From: Pseudoips prasinana
Taxonomy: Eukaryota > Arthropoda > Insecta > Lepidoptera > Nolidae
Reading direction: 5' to 3'
Length of the DNA stretch: 64,000 nucleotides
Assembly (NCBI GenBank): GCA_951640165.1
Contig: OX621258.1
Span: forward strand, 4,797,501 to 4,861,500
The notes beneath the pieces were generated by a model, which saw nothing but the letters and a program-made list of their open reading frames with translations, had not been told where the DNA came from and made no database searches. Below, one piece after another: positions 32,021 to 42,202 of the stretch; position 1 is the stretch's first letter; every line of letters begins with the position of its first letter. A program made the position numbers and the translations under genes.

Positions 32021-32305
32021 TTGGAACGAAGTTCCTTATCGCTCGTTGTGAAAGGGGCTAGACGGAAAAAATTCTTACGAAAAGTTGTCACGACACTTTT
32101 TGCAGCTGCGCGGCGTGCGCATGTTTCTCTGTCTCTCTCTCTCTCTTATAGAAAGCAAGCCAGATATTTTCATTTCTATTTCGCATTGAACAGTGTGGTG
32201 TCGCGACGATTATTTTTGTTGAGTGTGTACTGGTTTTTTGTACATAATAAATAATAAGAAATAACTACGTTCCATCCGGGTGTCCCTTGACACCTCTCAA
32301 GTTTT
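32021..32305 (+). repeat. 285-bp dispersed repeat, copy 1
   Basis: Nearly identical to 42592-42882: GGAACGAAGTTCCTTATCGC, AAAGTTGTCACGACACTTTT, a CT-rich run, CAGATATTTTCATTTCTATT, TGGTGTCGCGACGATTATT, TTCCATCCGGGTGTCCCTTG. No ORF or inverted ends; I see no target duplication. Family unknown. Confidence 0.75.
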
Positions 32306-33529
32306 ATTTATTTCAACAGTTATTCATTAAAACATATATGGGTCTTAAACTAGGCGTAACATAAACTCATTAGAATTTTATTTGTACACCAAGTCGTCGA
32401 TATTCGTTTACATTTAATCTATTACAAACATTACAAGTTTATTGTACAAACAATATAATAATTCTCACGGCATTTTGAACTTAGTGCTTTCTAATGTGCG
32501 AGTAACAGAGTTGTTCAGTGCCAAGGATTAAGCTTCTCAAGTTTCTAACATTATCCATATTACACATCGTATAGACAGCTTAATCAATTCACACAGCTTC
32601 ATCAGAAAATGATCCTAAGTCATGGCAAAGGAGTCCTAAATTTGATTTACCAATGTAAATCGTTCATAGCTTAGCACCGGCAGAGCGCCTACCCCAGATT
32701 GATGGAGCTATACTATTATAGATATCCCACTTCTGAGATTAGATTTACTCTTTGCATTGTTAAATGAAAAAAAATGGTGATCCTTATATTTAAAATGTTA
32801 AGGGTTCCTATCATTACTACCCACATGACGTTTTACTAAGCAACATAACCCCAATTCCCAAATCATCTCAAGTTAAGTAAACCACCGCTTACCATTTAAG
32901 ATGGCTCCCCCTTATCTTAATACCCTTGTTATCGAGCCACAAAATGTACATTTTCCGTCAATACCTCGCTTAGGCGTCATATCTAAATCTTTGGAGCACT
33001 TTAAGCTAAGCTTCGATAATAGCAGAGCTGTAGGTATTATCGCCGAGTATACATAACATACCCCTTTATATCTTTTGATGTTTGGAATATTAACTTAAGA
33101 TGATTTTTCATAGTTCACAACACATACTAGCTTTGAGGCGTATATTATTGCTTAAGAGGAATCCTCTCCTGAGACTGTATCATATCTGGTAAAGAAAATA
33201 ATACACAAACGAGAAGATATGTTTAGGAATCTCAAATTACAGACCATGCCAAAAATAGTGACGGAACGTTTTCTGGTAAAATAACTCGAGTAGTAGCCCG
33301 GAGTCTAGAATTATTATTGACACACATTAATTACAACAAATCATTCCCACCTTCATAAGCTTACTATATGCCTGCCCTGGTACGTACGTAAGTTTAACGA
33401 TTATATCAATATAAGTTCATCGGATGCGAGTGGATTTCTTTCATCCACTATTTAACTCCTTTGGTATGTATGTATTTGTTTAATTTTAGCCAGAAGTTTT
33501 AATTTTAGAATTTCACGCCCAAATAACCT
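32306..33529. other. AT-rich non-coding stretch
   Basis: No gene or repeat recognised in about 1.2 kb. Confidence 0.5.
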
Positions 33530-33695
33530 GCCGAAGAACCGGATGACGCAGCGTGGGTAGGCCCCCAACAAGATGGATGAACTTTCTTGTGAGGGTCGCT
33601 GAATGCGGGTAGCGCAAGACCAGCAGTTGTGAATATCTTTGGGGGAGGTCTTAGTCCAGTAATGGGCGTCTATCAGCTGATACGATAAACTTCTT
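33530..33695 (+). pseudogene. RTE-like LINE 3' fragment
   Basis: GAACCGGATGACGCAGCGTG, ACAAGATGGATGAAC, TCTTGTGAGGGTCGCTGAAT, GGGGGAGGTCTTAGTCCAG, CAGCTGATACGAT. Same region as 51950-52163, more diverged. Confidence 0.75.
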
Positions 33696-33898
33696 ATCCG
33701 AACATCATGTAAGATATACGAATATGTCATTAATTACATTTATATCTAACTAATAGCAAGCAGAACAGCATTTTACTTCTTACTTTGAAAATGACAACTT
33801 TCCACAAATTAACCGTCAAATCCTTATTTCACCCCGTTAGTGGTAAATTTTTTAAAATATATCGTAGTGGATGCCATAGACAAGTAAAAAATAAATGT

Positions 33899-34074
33899 CA
33901 TCATCATCATATCAGCCCAAAGACGTCCACAGCTGGACAAAGGCCTCCCTAAAGATCTCCACAATTGCCGGTCTTGCGCTATCCGCATCCAGTAGTTTCC
34001 AGCGACCCGCACAAGATCATCGGTCCATCTTGTAGGGGGCCTGCCCACGCTGCGTCTTCCGGTTCGTGGTCGAT
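33899..34074 (-). pseudogene. RTE-like LINE, 5'-truncated copy with target duplication
   Basis: Minus strand encodes GRPPTRWTDDLVRVAG, WMRIAQDRQLWRSLG, the C-terminal signature of RTE-type LINEs, then an ATG/ATC repeat tail. AAAAATAAATGT flanks it at 33887-33898 and 34075-34086, so it is a complete target-primed insertion, truncated at its 5' end. Confidence 0.85.
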
Positions 34075-34086
34075 AAAAATAAATGT

Positions 34087-35892
34087 AAAGATGATAAAAA
34101 TCTGTTGATATACATGAACTATCTCTGTTCTTATCAAATTCATTAACAAAAAAATAACATTCTACCTTCCTTTATTTTATAAAATACCTTTTACTAAAAA
34201 CACCTTTCTATATTTTCGCTAAAACAATCTAGTAAAAAACCCTTGCAGCATGAAAATTGACAAAAAAAAAAACAGTGCAACCGGCAAACTTTATAACTTT
34301 ACAGAAACATTTTCTAGGGGAAAAATTTCTATTTCACAAACGCTTTTATTCAATAACCGTTGTCCTGTTTTAGAGTAACGTAGTGAAATGAGGGAAGCGT
34401 TTCAACACCTGTGAATAACACTTATTTTAAACCCGAACAATGCTGGGGTTTAAAATGTCAGTGTGATATAAATTTGAAGCTGTTGTTTGTTAACTTTTGG
34501 CGTTATGCTTTGTGGATGTATGAAATATAACCACCCCATCCCTTCACGATATCTGATGATCTGGTAGTCCCTAAATAGGCTCCGGAATCAAAGAAAATGG
34601 TTTGACTTTGAGGAGCATCGATCCAATCCACAGCCCACCTAACATCTCGTCCAGCCTACCCTGCCAAATGTTCATGGCTCGATCTCAAAAGAGACACAAG
34701 CTGGGCAATCAGTGTGGCCACATTCTGGGTCACGAAAATTTTGTTAGATTGCCATACCCCAAGAAAAAGATGAATACTATGATCATCCTACAATGATTAT
34801 GATTGAACTTGAAAAACTTGAGCGTCTCCAGAACGTCTGCATAACATTCATATTTGGTCTTCGCAAACTCAAACTCAAACTCATTTATTCGTGTGATTTT
34901 TGGTAATACAGGGTCTTAAAATAAACATAGTTCCTCAAAAATCTGCCAAAAAAGGCGTACACGTTTGCTTTGATATTATACAATCTATACAATAATTTGC
35001 TATACATTTTATTTTAAATTACATAAATTTGTACTCTGGAATTACATTATTATCAAATCTATCTATCATTCAATATATTAAAATATCATATTTAGTGGCA
35101 CCAAGTTTAATGTCATATTATGGTTAAAAAAAGTAATATGTCAAAGACTTAAATATTAAATTTGTCATGAAGAATTAAATATGTCAAAATGAAATTAAAT
35201 TTGAAACCCGTACAGGTCGATTAGGTGTCATTAAATACAATATAGCAAATATGATCATATCACTGAATTTCGTAACAAGCTCAAGTGGTTACACAAAAAA
35301 TAAATTTCGCCACTAGATATATTATACATATATTATATACGCCACTAGATAGGTTAGGTTAAGTTAGATTTTCGACAATACGACGCAAGAGCCGTTTATA
35401 TAATATCCACGAGATCTCACAACGTGTTGAATGCAGGTTCAATTTTATCGTCATGTATAACAAACCGAAGCAGCTACGGAACCCAAAATTAATCACGTAT
35501 TTACTTGCCCAATTTTTATAAAATACAAAATCCTTTTAAGCTCCTTCACAAAACATGGAAGTTTTTGATGAAAAAGGTGGGGGAACAAGTTGAAGGTTTT
35601 CATTACTTTATCATAATGTTATTAGAAGTTTACGAAATGGGGGGACAGTACCTACAATCGGCGTCACGGCAGCAGATACACTTGCGCTACAAAAACCACC
35701 CTTGTAGCTTATGTAATAAAGACGTCGCTATATTCAAAGTTTATTTACCGACTTGGTACTCGAGGCGCAATAAGGACGGGTTTGACGGCAACGACTCGTT
35801 ATTGAAGTTTATTGAATTTATTGACAAAGACGTTTCGATTAGTGCAACACTAGTTTCTAATCCCGATATAGACTACATACAAACATTGACTC
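34087..35892. other. AT-rich non-coding stretch with an unrecognised ORF
   Basis: The longest frame is plus 35505-35915, 136 codons (HPCSLCNKDVAIFKVYLPTW, LLKFIEFIDKDVSISATLV). It matches no family I know, and its last codons run into a LINE fragment. Could be a repeat-encoded remnant or chance. Confidence 0.4.
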
Positions 35893-35965
35893 AAGATTGT
35901 TTCTCAGAGGGGTAAGCAGATACACTGGATTTCCATTTGTCAAAATCCTTGAACACCTGTTTATT
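35893..35965 (-). pseudogene. LINE 3' end fragment
   Basis: TTTCTCAGAGGGGTAAGCAG, TGGATTTCCATTTGTCAAAA: a reverse piece of the 16690-17118 LINE type. Confidence 0.6.
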
Positions 35966-35975
35966 ATAAAATCTG

Positions 35976-35995
35976 GGGGGGGGGGGGGAGGGGGA
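35976..35995 (+). repeat. G homopolymer run
   Basis: A run of about 13 G, then AGGGGGAG. Prone to sequencing length error. Confidence 0.8.
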
Positions 35996-35997
35996 GA

Positions 35998-36230
35998 CAA
36001 TGTCACTGAGATCATCCTAGCCCCAAACTAAGCAAAGCTTGTACAATGGGTACCAGGCGACGATATACATACATATATAGATAGATAAATACTTATATAC
36101 ATAGAAAACATCCATGACTCAGAAACAAATATTCGTGCTCATCACACAAATATTTGCACTTACCGGGATTCGAACCCAGGACCACCAGCTTCGTAGGCAG
36201 GAGCACTACCTACTAGGCTACGGTGACCGT
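35998..36230 (-). mobile_element. SINE family B copy
   Basis: Reverse of 19671-19921: CTAGCCCCAAACTAAGC, TACCAGGCGACGATATAC, CTCATCACACAAATATTTGC, box B complement CGGGATTCGAACCCAGGACC and GGCTACGGTGACC. Confidence 0.8.
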
Positions 36231-36234
36231 ATTA

Positions 36235-36555
36235 CCCTCATCACATCCTTCATACATGCTCGCCTGTGTGGCTGACGGAATAGAATATGGAAACCCCATC
36301 TCATCCCGTGGGGGACCTAGAAGTCATCCCGAGGGAATATCTACCAGTGGACGGGCAACAGCTTCTCTCTGTGTAATATGACTATCATACTGCGATCATC
36401 AAGTCGTCTGCCAAGAGCGTTGCGAATATGGCATATCCTTCCCAATGAAGGATACAACTCCATTGTGGAAATCTATTGGGGAGGCCTTTGTCCAGCAGTA
36501 GATGATAATGAAATGCTCGCCTGTTTAGAGTACTTCTGACCTAGCCTTGAGCACA
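36235..36555 (-). pseudogene. LINE fragment split by an RTE-like insertion
   Basis: ACATCCTTCATACATGCTCG at 36240-36260 and TGTTTAGAGTACTTCTGACC at 36525-36545 are adjacent parts of the 16690-17118 LINE type in reverse. They are separated by the insertion at 36267-36512, with ATGCTCGCCTGT repeated at both edges. Confidence 0.75.
36267..36512 (+). mobile_element. RTE-like LINE 3' end inserted in another LINE
   Basis: CCCATCTCATCCCGTGGGGG, GGGAATATCTACCAGTGG, GCATATCCTTCCCAATGAAG, GAGGCCTTTGTCCAGCAG, GATGATAATGA tail. A 12-bp target duplication ATGCTCGCCTGT flanks it. Confidence 0.75.
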
Positions 36556-37369
36556 TCGACTGATTATTTTAAATAAATTGGATTACGGGTAATTGCTAAA
36601 CCACTAACTTATTTACTTATTCAAATTAATGCGATCAGTAGTACAGTGTCCCCAATTAATAGGCAAAATTAATTTCGAGACCCAAGCTGGATATAGTCTT
36701 CATGCATCCTCATTGTTCGGCTCGGCTAGCCTCCGTTGAAATTGGGTAGGAACACTGTTCTAAGTGATTAAGTAGTATGGGTGAATTAATTAACATGCTT
36801 TATTTATACAAGATGTAACAGAAATAGTGAACTGAGCACATCAACATGTAAAATACACAAAAATATATATATACCCCCCCTACAAGACGCGTCTTGTAGG
36901 GGGCGCATATTTATTTACCGCTATCGCCTTTGGTTTTTCTTCGCGCATTCCTGCTTTATTAGACTTTTTAAAATTATTCTATGAATATCTTATTGTTGTT
37001 TTACTTTTTATTATTATTTTGTATTAGTTTAAGTTTACATTAAGTTGACCTATTGGTACACCTACCTACCCTGTTTTCCCTTTCCTTCGTCTATCCACTC
37101 CATAATTGGTTGTCTGAAAGAAATCGCAGTAGCGATAAGACCGCCCTTTGTACTTAATTTATGTATGCTCATTTAAATTTTAAGTTATGGTGTACAATAA
37201 AGTGTATTTTACTTTACTTTACTTTATTATTTACATTAGAGTTATTGTTGCTGATTCTCGTATAAATAGAAAAATGTAAATGCACACATTCGGGCTTCTT
37301 AGTGCCATTAAGAAGAACCGTTTTTATTATATGGCAGGGGGTATGCCACCCGCAAAAAGTGTCTGCGGG
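36556..37369. other. non-coding stretch
   Basis: No gene. Contains the 28-bp palindrome at 36876-36903 and an AATAAA plus TTTAC-repeat tail near 37196-37225. Confidence 0.5.
36876..36903. repeat. perfect 28-bp palindrome, no loop
   Basis: CCCCCTACAAGACG, CGTCTTGTAGGGGG: fully self-complementary with an ACGCGT centre. Confidence 0.9.
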
Positions 37370-37600
37370 TGGGTATATCGGTATGTTGGACTTCTCGTGG
37401 CACCTCATGCGAGGAACCCCGGGAACGCGGGTATGCTGCTCCGGTGCATTAAGAAGAACCTAAAGGCGCAGTCTGCCTATAGATGGGTGACCGCCTAATT
37501 GGTTCGATTGTTACGCGTCTCGTGCTTCGGGGGGAACGCAAGTAAGTCACTTAAGCAGTCGGCCCCGGTTGTAGTAATCAGACAACGGTCCTTAAGCTAA
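37370..37600 (+). mobile_element. 5S-derived SINE copy with unrelated 5' piece
   Basis: TATAGATGGGTGACCGCCTAA is the 5S-like box; TCGTGCTTCGGGGGGAACGC, CCCCGGTTGTAGTAATCAGA and CAACGGTCCTTAAG follow as in 50425-50575. The first 80 bases (GAACGCGGGTATGCTGCTCC) recur at 43150-43180. Confidence 0.6.
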
Positions 37601-37889
37601 TTAAGCTCAAAAAATACATACCCATACATAATATATACAGAATCATTTTCTTTCTCCTCTATAGAATCTACCTCCACTTTCCGATGACGGAGACGAATGA
37701 ATGAACGGGTAAATGGAACGAATGGAACATTTGTCGCGAACGACAGCCATTGTGAAGCATTCACAATTAACGCCCCCTACGTGTAAGCAACGATTGTATT
37801 GTTTAGTAATGATATTGATGTCGCTACGCCTGGAGAACATTGGCGAGAAATTCTGCTACTGTTTGAAAATGAATAAAAACAGATAAAAT
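37601..37889. other. non-coding stretch
   Basis: No gene recognised. Confidence 0.5.
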
Positions 37890-37990
37890 AAAAAAGGTTT
37901 TTATTCACGTAGACTTGAAGAAAGCGCTTGTAAATAAATAGTCAGAATATGTTTGTAGTAATATACTTAATTAAACATAATTATTTCTAT
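37890..37990 (-). repeat. short dispersed repeat with ACATGTTCTGACTATTT core
   Basis: Reverse copy: AAAGGTTTTTATTCACGTAG, AAGCGCTTGTAAATAAATAG, TCAGAATATGTTTGTAGTAA. Confidence 0.7.
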
Positions 37991-38084
37991 TTACATATAG
38001 ATATTCAAGTACACGGATTGTATGATAACATTTAGATATAACATTTAATTTATGATTATTTAGCTGGCTTATACTAACATACAC

Positions 38085-38376
38085 TACATATACTAATTTT
38101 CTTTTGTAAATACATACCTAACTAGCTGTGCCCCAGTATTACGCGCGTTAAACGTTATGAATTTTAGCCTATGTGTTAATCCAGTGTCTCAGCTAACTCC
38201 ATACCAAATTTGATTAAAATCGCTCCAGCTAAACGTGATGAAGTAACAAACATACACACTCACACACTTTCGCCTTTATAATATTAGCGTGATTACACCC
38301 AGACTCAGGGCAAATACACATGTGCACGCACGCAAATATCTGTCCTGGGTGGGAATCGCAACCACGACCTGCGGCG
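38085..38376 (-). mobile_element. SINE family A copy split by a Helitron-like element
   Basis: Parts 38085-38121 (TACTAATTTTCTTTTGTAAA) and 38293-38376 (TTACACCCAGACTCAGGG, TGTCCTGGGTGGGAATCG) join exactly, with no duplication, when 38122-38292 is removed. The undisturbed version is at 51470-51560. Confidence 0.8.
38122..38292 (-). mobile_element. short Helitron-like element inside SINE A
   Basis: On the minus strand TCACGCTAATATTATAAAGG to GGGGCACAGCTAG, placed between an A and a T of the SINE without target duplication. This is the Helitron insertion mode. Confidence 0.85.
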
Positions 38377-38785
38377 TCAATTACTACAATAGAATCTAGT
38401 TACTAATATCTTTCAGGTCGAACGAATTCCTTGCATGGTTGTTTTAATAAACTAGCGAATAGTTCGGGACATGTTTTTAAGGACAGGTGTGTTCCAACAG
38501 CGGACTCTCTATTCCTTAATTCACGAGCGACGTTACGTTCTCTCTGAGGCATAGGGTTGAACACCATTTACTTCTTCACTGGATTGCTGATAAGATTTTT
38601 TCATGAATAAAAGAATCCTCCTACAATACTTTTTGACCCGACCAGGGCTTGAATCCTGGATCGGAATATATACGGCTGAATATGGTTCCTCTAAGTCAAT
38701 AATCCGGTCAACAATCAAGTCCTGTTAATCTGGTAGCATAGAAAGAGGACGTCGTCTGACGCATATCATCAGTTTTCTTTTGCTA
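38377..38785. other. non-coding stretch
   Basis: A possible SINE C head fragment on the minus strand at about 38625-38665 (CCAGGGCTTGAATCCTGG). Nothing else recognised. Confidence 0.4.
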
Positions 38786-39060
38786 AATTTCTCGATTCCT
38801 GGCACGCAGCTAATATTCGGTGCCGCAGTCACCGTCAGCGTATGAGCAGACGTTGCGCGCAGCAATTAGCCATTCCCACGCACAGATCTGCTGCTTTCCG
38901 CGGCAGTTTTAGATACGCAGCCTCCAAAGTTTGGAACAATATACCGCCACCAATCAGAGACCTTAAAAGTATATATAGTTTTAGAGTACAATTAAAACGG
39001 TTTCTTTTTAATCATCAAATTCAGTTTGAAGCAATAAAGTGTAACATATCTATAATTTGA
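38786..39060 (+). pseudogene. LINE (Jockey/CR1-like) ORF2 C-terminus
   Basis: In frame to a stop at 39060: FLDSWHAANIRCRSH, IPTHRSAAFRGSFRYAASKV, WNNIPPPIRDLKSIYSFRVQ, LKRFLFNHQ. The pattern P.HR....R.SFRY.A...WN.(I/L)P..(I/R) is the C-terminal signature of these LINEs. 5' part missing. The 3' untranslated region runs to 40738 with a mariner in it. Confidence 0.75.
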
Positions 39061-39150
39061 TCTGCTTTTGTCTGTGTATTTATCTATTAAGACTGAATAC
39101 AAAATATGCAAAATTAGTGGCATGAATGAGACCCTAATAATATAATAATA

Positions 39151-40432
39151 GGTCTTTACCTATGAAATTGCCGTTTTGTATGAAAAAATTTAAACGAATT
39201 TTTTTCATGAATTTTTTTATTTGTATTAATCGAAGTAATCACCCATGCAATCAATGCATCTTTGCCATCGCAGTGGCAGTTTATTGATGCCCTTCTTAAA
39301 GAAATCAGCTGGACGGGAGGCAACAAATTCTTCAAAGGCATTTTGTACTGCCTCTCGGGTATTGAATTTTTTTCCCGCCAAGAAGTTATCCAAATTCTGG
39401 AAAAAGTAGTAGTCTGTAGGCGCAAGGTCTGGTGAGTAGGGCGGATGACGGAGAGCTTCCAACCCCAGTTCTTGCAACTTGGAGACCGTCTGCTGTGCAG
39501 TATGAGGTCGCGCGTTGTCGTGCAGGAGCAGCGGAGACGAGCGATTGACCAATGCTGGTTGGAGATGCGCCAGCTTCTCCATCATTGTGCTCAGTTCTTC
39601 ACAGTACACATCTGCAGTAATGCTCACCCCGTTTGGTAAGAAGCTGTGATGAATCACACCGGCGCTAGACCACCAAACAGTGACCATCACTTTTCTAGTG
39701 GTAAGTTTTCGTTTAGGGCATTGTTTAGGTGCTGAACCAGGATCCAACCAACTTGCTGAGCGCTTGCGGTTATCAAACAGAATCCATTTTTCATCGCAGG
39801 TAACAATGCGGTTCAAAATTCCTTCATTTGTGTGTCTGTTGAGCAGTGCAAGGCACGTCTCGACGCGTACTTCGCGCTGGCGATCATTGAGTTCGTGGGG
39901 CACCCATTTGTCAAGCTTTTTTACCTTGCCAATTTGACGCAAATGGACCAATATTGTTTTGACGCTAACGTCGAAAGCTGCTGCTAATTCAGCCGTAGAT
40001 TGTGTATCATCAGCTTCCACAACCGCCTTTAATTCGTCATTGTCGACCAAAGTCTTCGGACGACCGCGAGGTTCATTTTTCAGGTCGAAATTTCCAGAAC
40101 GGAAGCGAGCAAACCAATAACAGGTGGTGCGTTGGTTTGTAGTGTTAGCTCCGTAAACGTCGTTGATGTTGCGTGCCGCTTGTGCCGCGTTGCTGCCACG
40201 ACGGTACTCATATTCCATAATTACTCGAATTTTTAACGTATCCATGATGACGAAAAAGATTGAAATGCGATGAAAATGTAACACTAATCAATAAAGAAAT
40301 GACTACTTTTGGAAAAAAGAATCCATGTTTTTAAAATAAAATTAATTTGAAATTAGAATTCTTAGCCAAACAAAAATTATTTTGATTTGAAATGGCCAGT
40401 ACTGCAGAACGGCAATTTCATAGGTAAAGACC
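39151..40432 (-). mobile_element. mariner transposon, cecropia-like, complete (1282 bp)
   Basis: Terminal inverted repeats GGTCTTTACCTATGAAATTG plus CCGTT, 25 bp perfect, at both ends, with flanking TA at 39149-39150 and 40433-40434. Contains an apparently intact transposase. Inserted in the 3' untranslated region of a LINE. Confidence 0.92.
39226..40245 (-). CDS. mariner transposase, cecropia type
   Basis: 339 residues from the Met of MDTLKIRVIMEYEYRRG (40245). An upstream in-frame Met at 40284 would add 13 hydrophobic residues not usual for the family. N-terminal helix-turn-helix pair (AAQAARNINDVYG; STAELAAAFDVSVKTILVHL), the WVPHEL motif, then the D,D34D catalytic triad in TCDEKWILFD, LLLHDNARPH and YSPDLAPTDYYFF. 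It ends in WQRCIDCMGDYFD. The sequence layout follows Hsmar1/cecropia-type transposases, including the CDEKWIL and QIGKVKKLDKWVPHEL stretches. It cuts and pastes the flanking element in the nucleus. No stop or frameshift is seen and the length is normal, so it may be active. The small plus-strand frames inside are shadows. Confidence 0.92.
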   Translation of the reverse strand: MDTLKIRVIMEYEYRRGSNAAQAARNINDVYGANTTNQRTTCYWFARFRSGNFDLKNEPRGRPKTLVDNDELKAVVEADDTQSTAELAAAFDVSVKTILVHLRQIGKVKKLDKWVPHELNDRQREVRVETCLALLNRHTNEGILNRIVTCDEKWILFDNRKRSASWLDPGSAPKQCPKRKLTTRKVMVTVWWSSAGVIHHSFLPNGVSITADVYCEELSTMMEKLAHLQPALVNRSSPLLLHDNARPHTAQQTVSKLQELGLEALRHPPYSPDLAPTDYYFFQNLDNFLAGKKFNTREAVQNAFEEFVASRPADFFKKGINKLPLRWQRCIDCMGDYFD

Positions 40433-40434
40433 TA

Positions 40435-40738
40435 ATATAATTTAAGTTTCTACCTTATATATTTATCTATTATAACTTTTATTAATTTATTTATCTTAAC
40501 TCCCCCACACACTAATTTGCACTAACATACCATGATCGTCACGGGTACCAACGGAAGATCAGCGCTGGGTGTAACCCAGCAAATGCTGAGATGGTGATTC
40601 TTTCGGCAGGACATACAGGACCTATTGCGTAGTGTTAAACTTTGTTATTGTTTGATTTTTATATTATTTAGTTAGTTCTGTTTGTAAATTTCTTGTATGT
40701 CTATTGTCGAATAAATGTATTTCTTCTTCTTCTTCTTC
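40435..40738 (+). mobile_element. LINE 3' untranslated region and tail
   Basis: Continues the LINE interrupted by the mariner. Ends GAATAAATGTATTT followed by five TTC units (about 40720-40738): polyadenylation-like signal plus microsatellite tail. Confidence 0.6.
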
Positions 40739-41009
40739 AGTAAAAGATCCTAGAGTACGTATAAGGTACGAGGTAAAATGTATTCGTTATGAATAAAACG
40801 GCAAAAGGACTTGCTTGTTTATACTTATTACGAAAAGCCTCACCTCATTTCCTATTTAAATAGTTACGAAATACTTTATAACATTCATACGAAAAGTTCC
40901 AAAAGAGACATCCAACTAACACCGCAAGCACGCGGCCATCTATCTGACCACAGTTTAAAAAGAACAGTCAGACCCGAATACCATATATGTTGACATACAA
41001 AGTACTTGA

Positions 41010-41383
41010 CTGCCTCGTTGGTCTAGCGGTAGCGTGTTCATCCGCAGTTAATGAGGTCCTGGGTTCAAATCCTGGGTCGGGCCATAAGTGATTCTGGGAC
41101 TTTTCTATAAAAAGAAAAATTTCTCAGCATCAGCCCGAAGTCTGGGAGTTGGCGGTATTATACCCCCGTGCCTCGGAGAGCACGTAAAGCCGTCGGTCCT
41201 GTGCCTGAGCTCTTTCCGGTCGTGTCGCTAAGGCGTCCCATCGGATCATGCGAGTGATGGAATAGAAAGTGATCCTATGTTTGCGCACACACTTGAGCAC
41301 TATAATATGTCCCGCGCAGATGGCCAATCTCTGTTGAGACTGGCCGCCGTGGCCGAATTCGGCTAGGAAGACATTATTATTAC
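41010..41383 (+). mobile_element. SINE family C, full length
   Basis: Most complete C copy. Box A GTTGGTCTAGCGGTAGCG, box B CCTGGGTTCAAATCCTGGG, then CAGCCCGAAGTCTGGGAGTT, GCGGTATTATACCCCCGTGC, CTCTTTCCGGTCGTGTCGC, CCCATCGGATCATGCGAGTG, ATAATATGTCCCGCGCAGAT and ACTGGCCGCCGTGGCCG with an ATT tail. Long for a SINE (about 370 bp). The head looks like a tRNA but lacks a clean acceptor stem. Confidence 0.85.
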
Positions 41384-41637
41384 TTGCCTGTTTACATTAT
41401 TAAAGCCTTTTCCTCTTACTACTTCATTGCTCACCCTACTACTAAGTATTAAAGATACTTACAGCATCTGGCACTCTGGAGCTGTAAGGCTATGCTGCCC
41501 ATTGTACAAAACTGTGTTATGTTTAATGTAATATCCTGTTAAAGTATGTATAATAAAGAGTATTGAATTCTATCATTCGTTAATTTGTTCTTAAAAAGAT
41601 ATGTAAATAACCACTGTCCATGAATACCACATTTTAA

Positions 41638-41830
41638 TCTATATATATAAAAATCAAATATAAAAATCAATAGCTGTTTGTTAGTCACGCTAAAACTCGA
41701 GAACGGCTGAATGGATTTATGTTATCTTGATCTTGAAATATTCGTGGAGGTCTAGGGAAGGTTTAAAAGGTGAGAAAAATTCCAATAGTTGCCGGAAAAA
41801 CACTAAAATCAGCCCTTTTCTTTTTGCCAT
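41638..41830 (+). mobile_element. Helitron-like 5' end, TCTATATATATAAAA type
   Basis: TCTATATATATAAAAATC, GCTAAAACTCGAGAACGGCT, then no recognisable CTAG end. Truncated or rearranged next to the hairpin at 41855. Confidence 0.5.
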
Positions 41831-41854
41831 ATAAACGTTTTCTAAAACAAAAGT

Positions 41855-41920
41855 TAAGGTCTTTTATTTATCGATTGAGGCAGACTTCGTGCTGCCTAAA
41901 TCGATAAATAAAAGACCTTA
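41855..41920. repeat. long hairpin, 22-bp perfect stem plus inner 6 bp
   Basis: TAAGGTCTTTTATTTATCGA and TT (41855-41876) pair exactly with 41899-41920; inside, AGGCAG pairs with CTGCCT around an 8-nt loop. Confidence 0.9.
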
Positions 41921-42121
41921 GTGATTTTAGTGCTCGTTGTCTAGTCTGAACTGATACTATCGAGTTACATAGAACATATTGTCTTGTTAATCCGATCGAA
42001 AGGTAATATGACCCGACTAGAAAAATATCTGTCACATGAACGAAAACCATACCTTCCAATCTCCATGCTGCGAACATTTTTTGATCCGAACCGGGATAAA
42101 AAAGCAAATTACATGCAGGTG

Positions 42122-42202
42122 ACTACGACTCACATAAAATTCCAGATGTTAAGCACATCTGGAATTTTATATTTGTCGAAGTCACCAAGCTTAAGTCGTA
42201 GT
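42122..42202. repeat. nested hairpin, 16-bp perfect inner stem
   Basis: ATAAAATTCCAGATGT (42134-42149) pairs exactly with 42155-42170 around TAAGC. Outside, ACTACGACT pairs with AGTCGTAGT. Confidence 0.8.

Noticed and set aside
39445..39937. plus-strand frames in the first mariner
   Set aside because: Antisense shadows of an intact transposase.
41010..41090. tRNA gene
   Set aside because: Boxes A and B are present, but no acceptor stem closes and a long SINE body follows; four more copies share that body.
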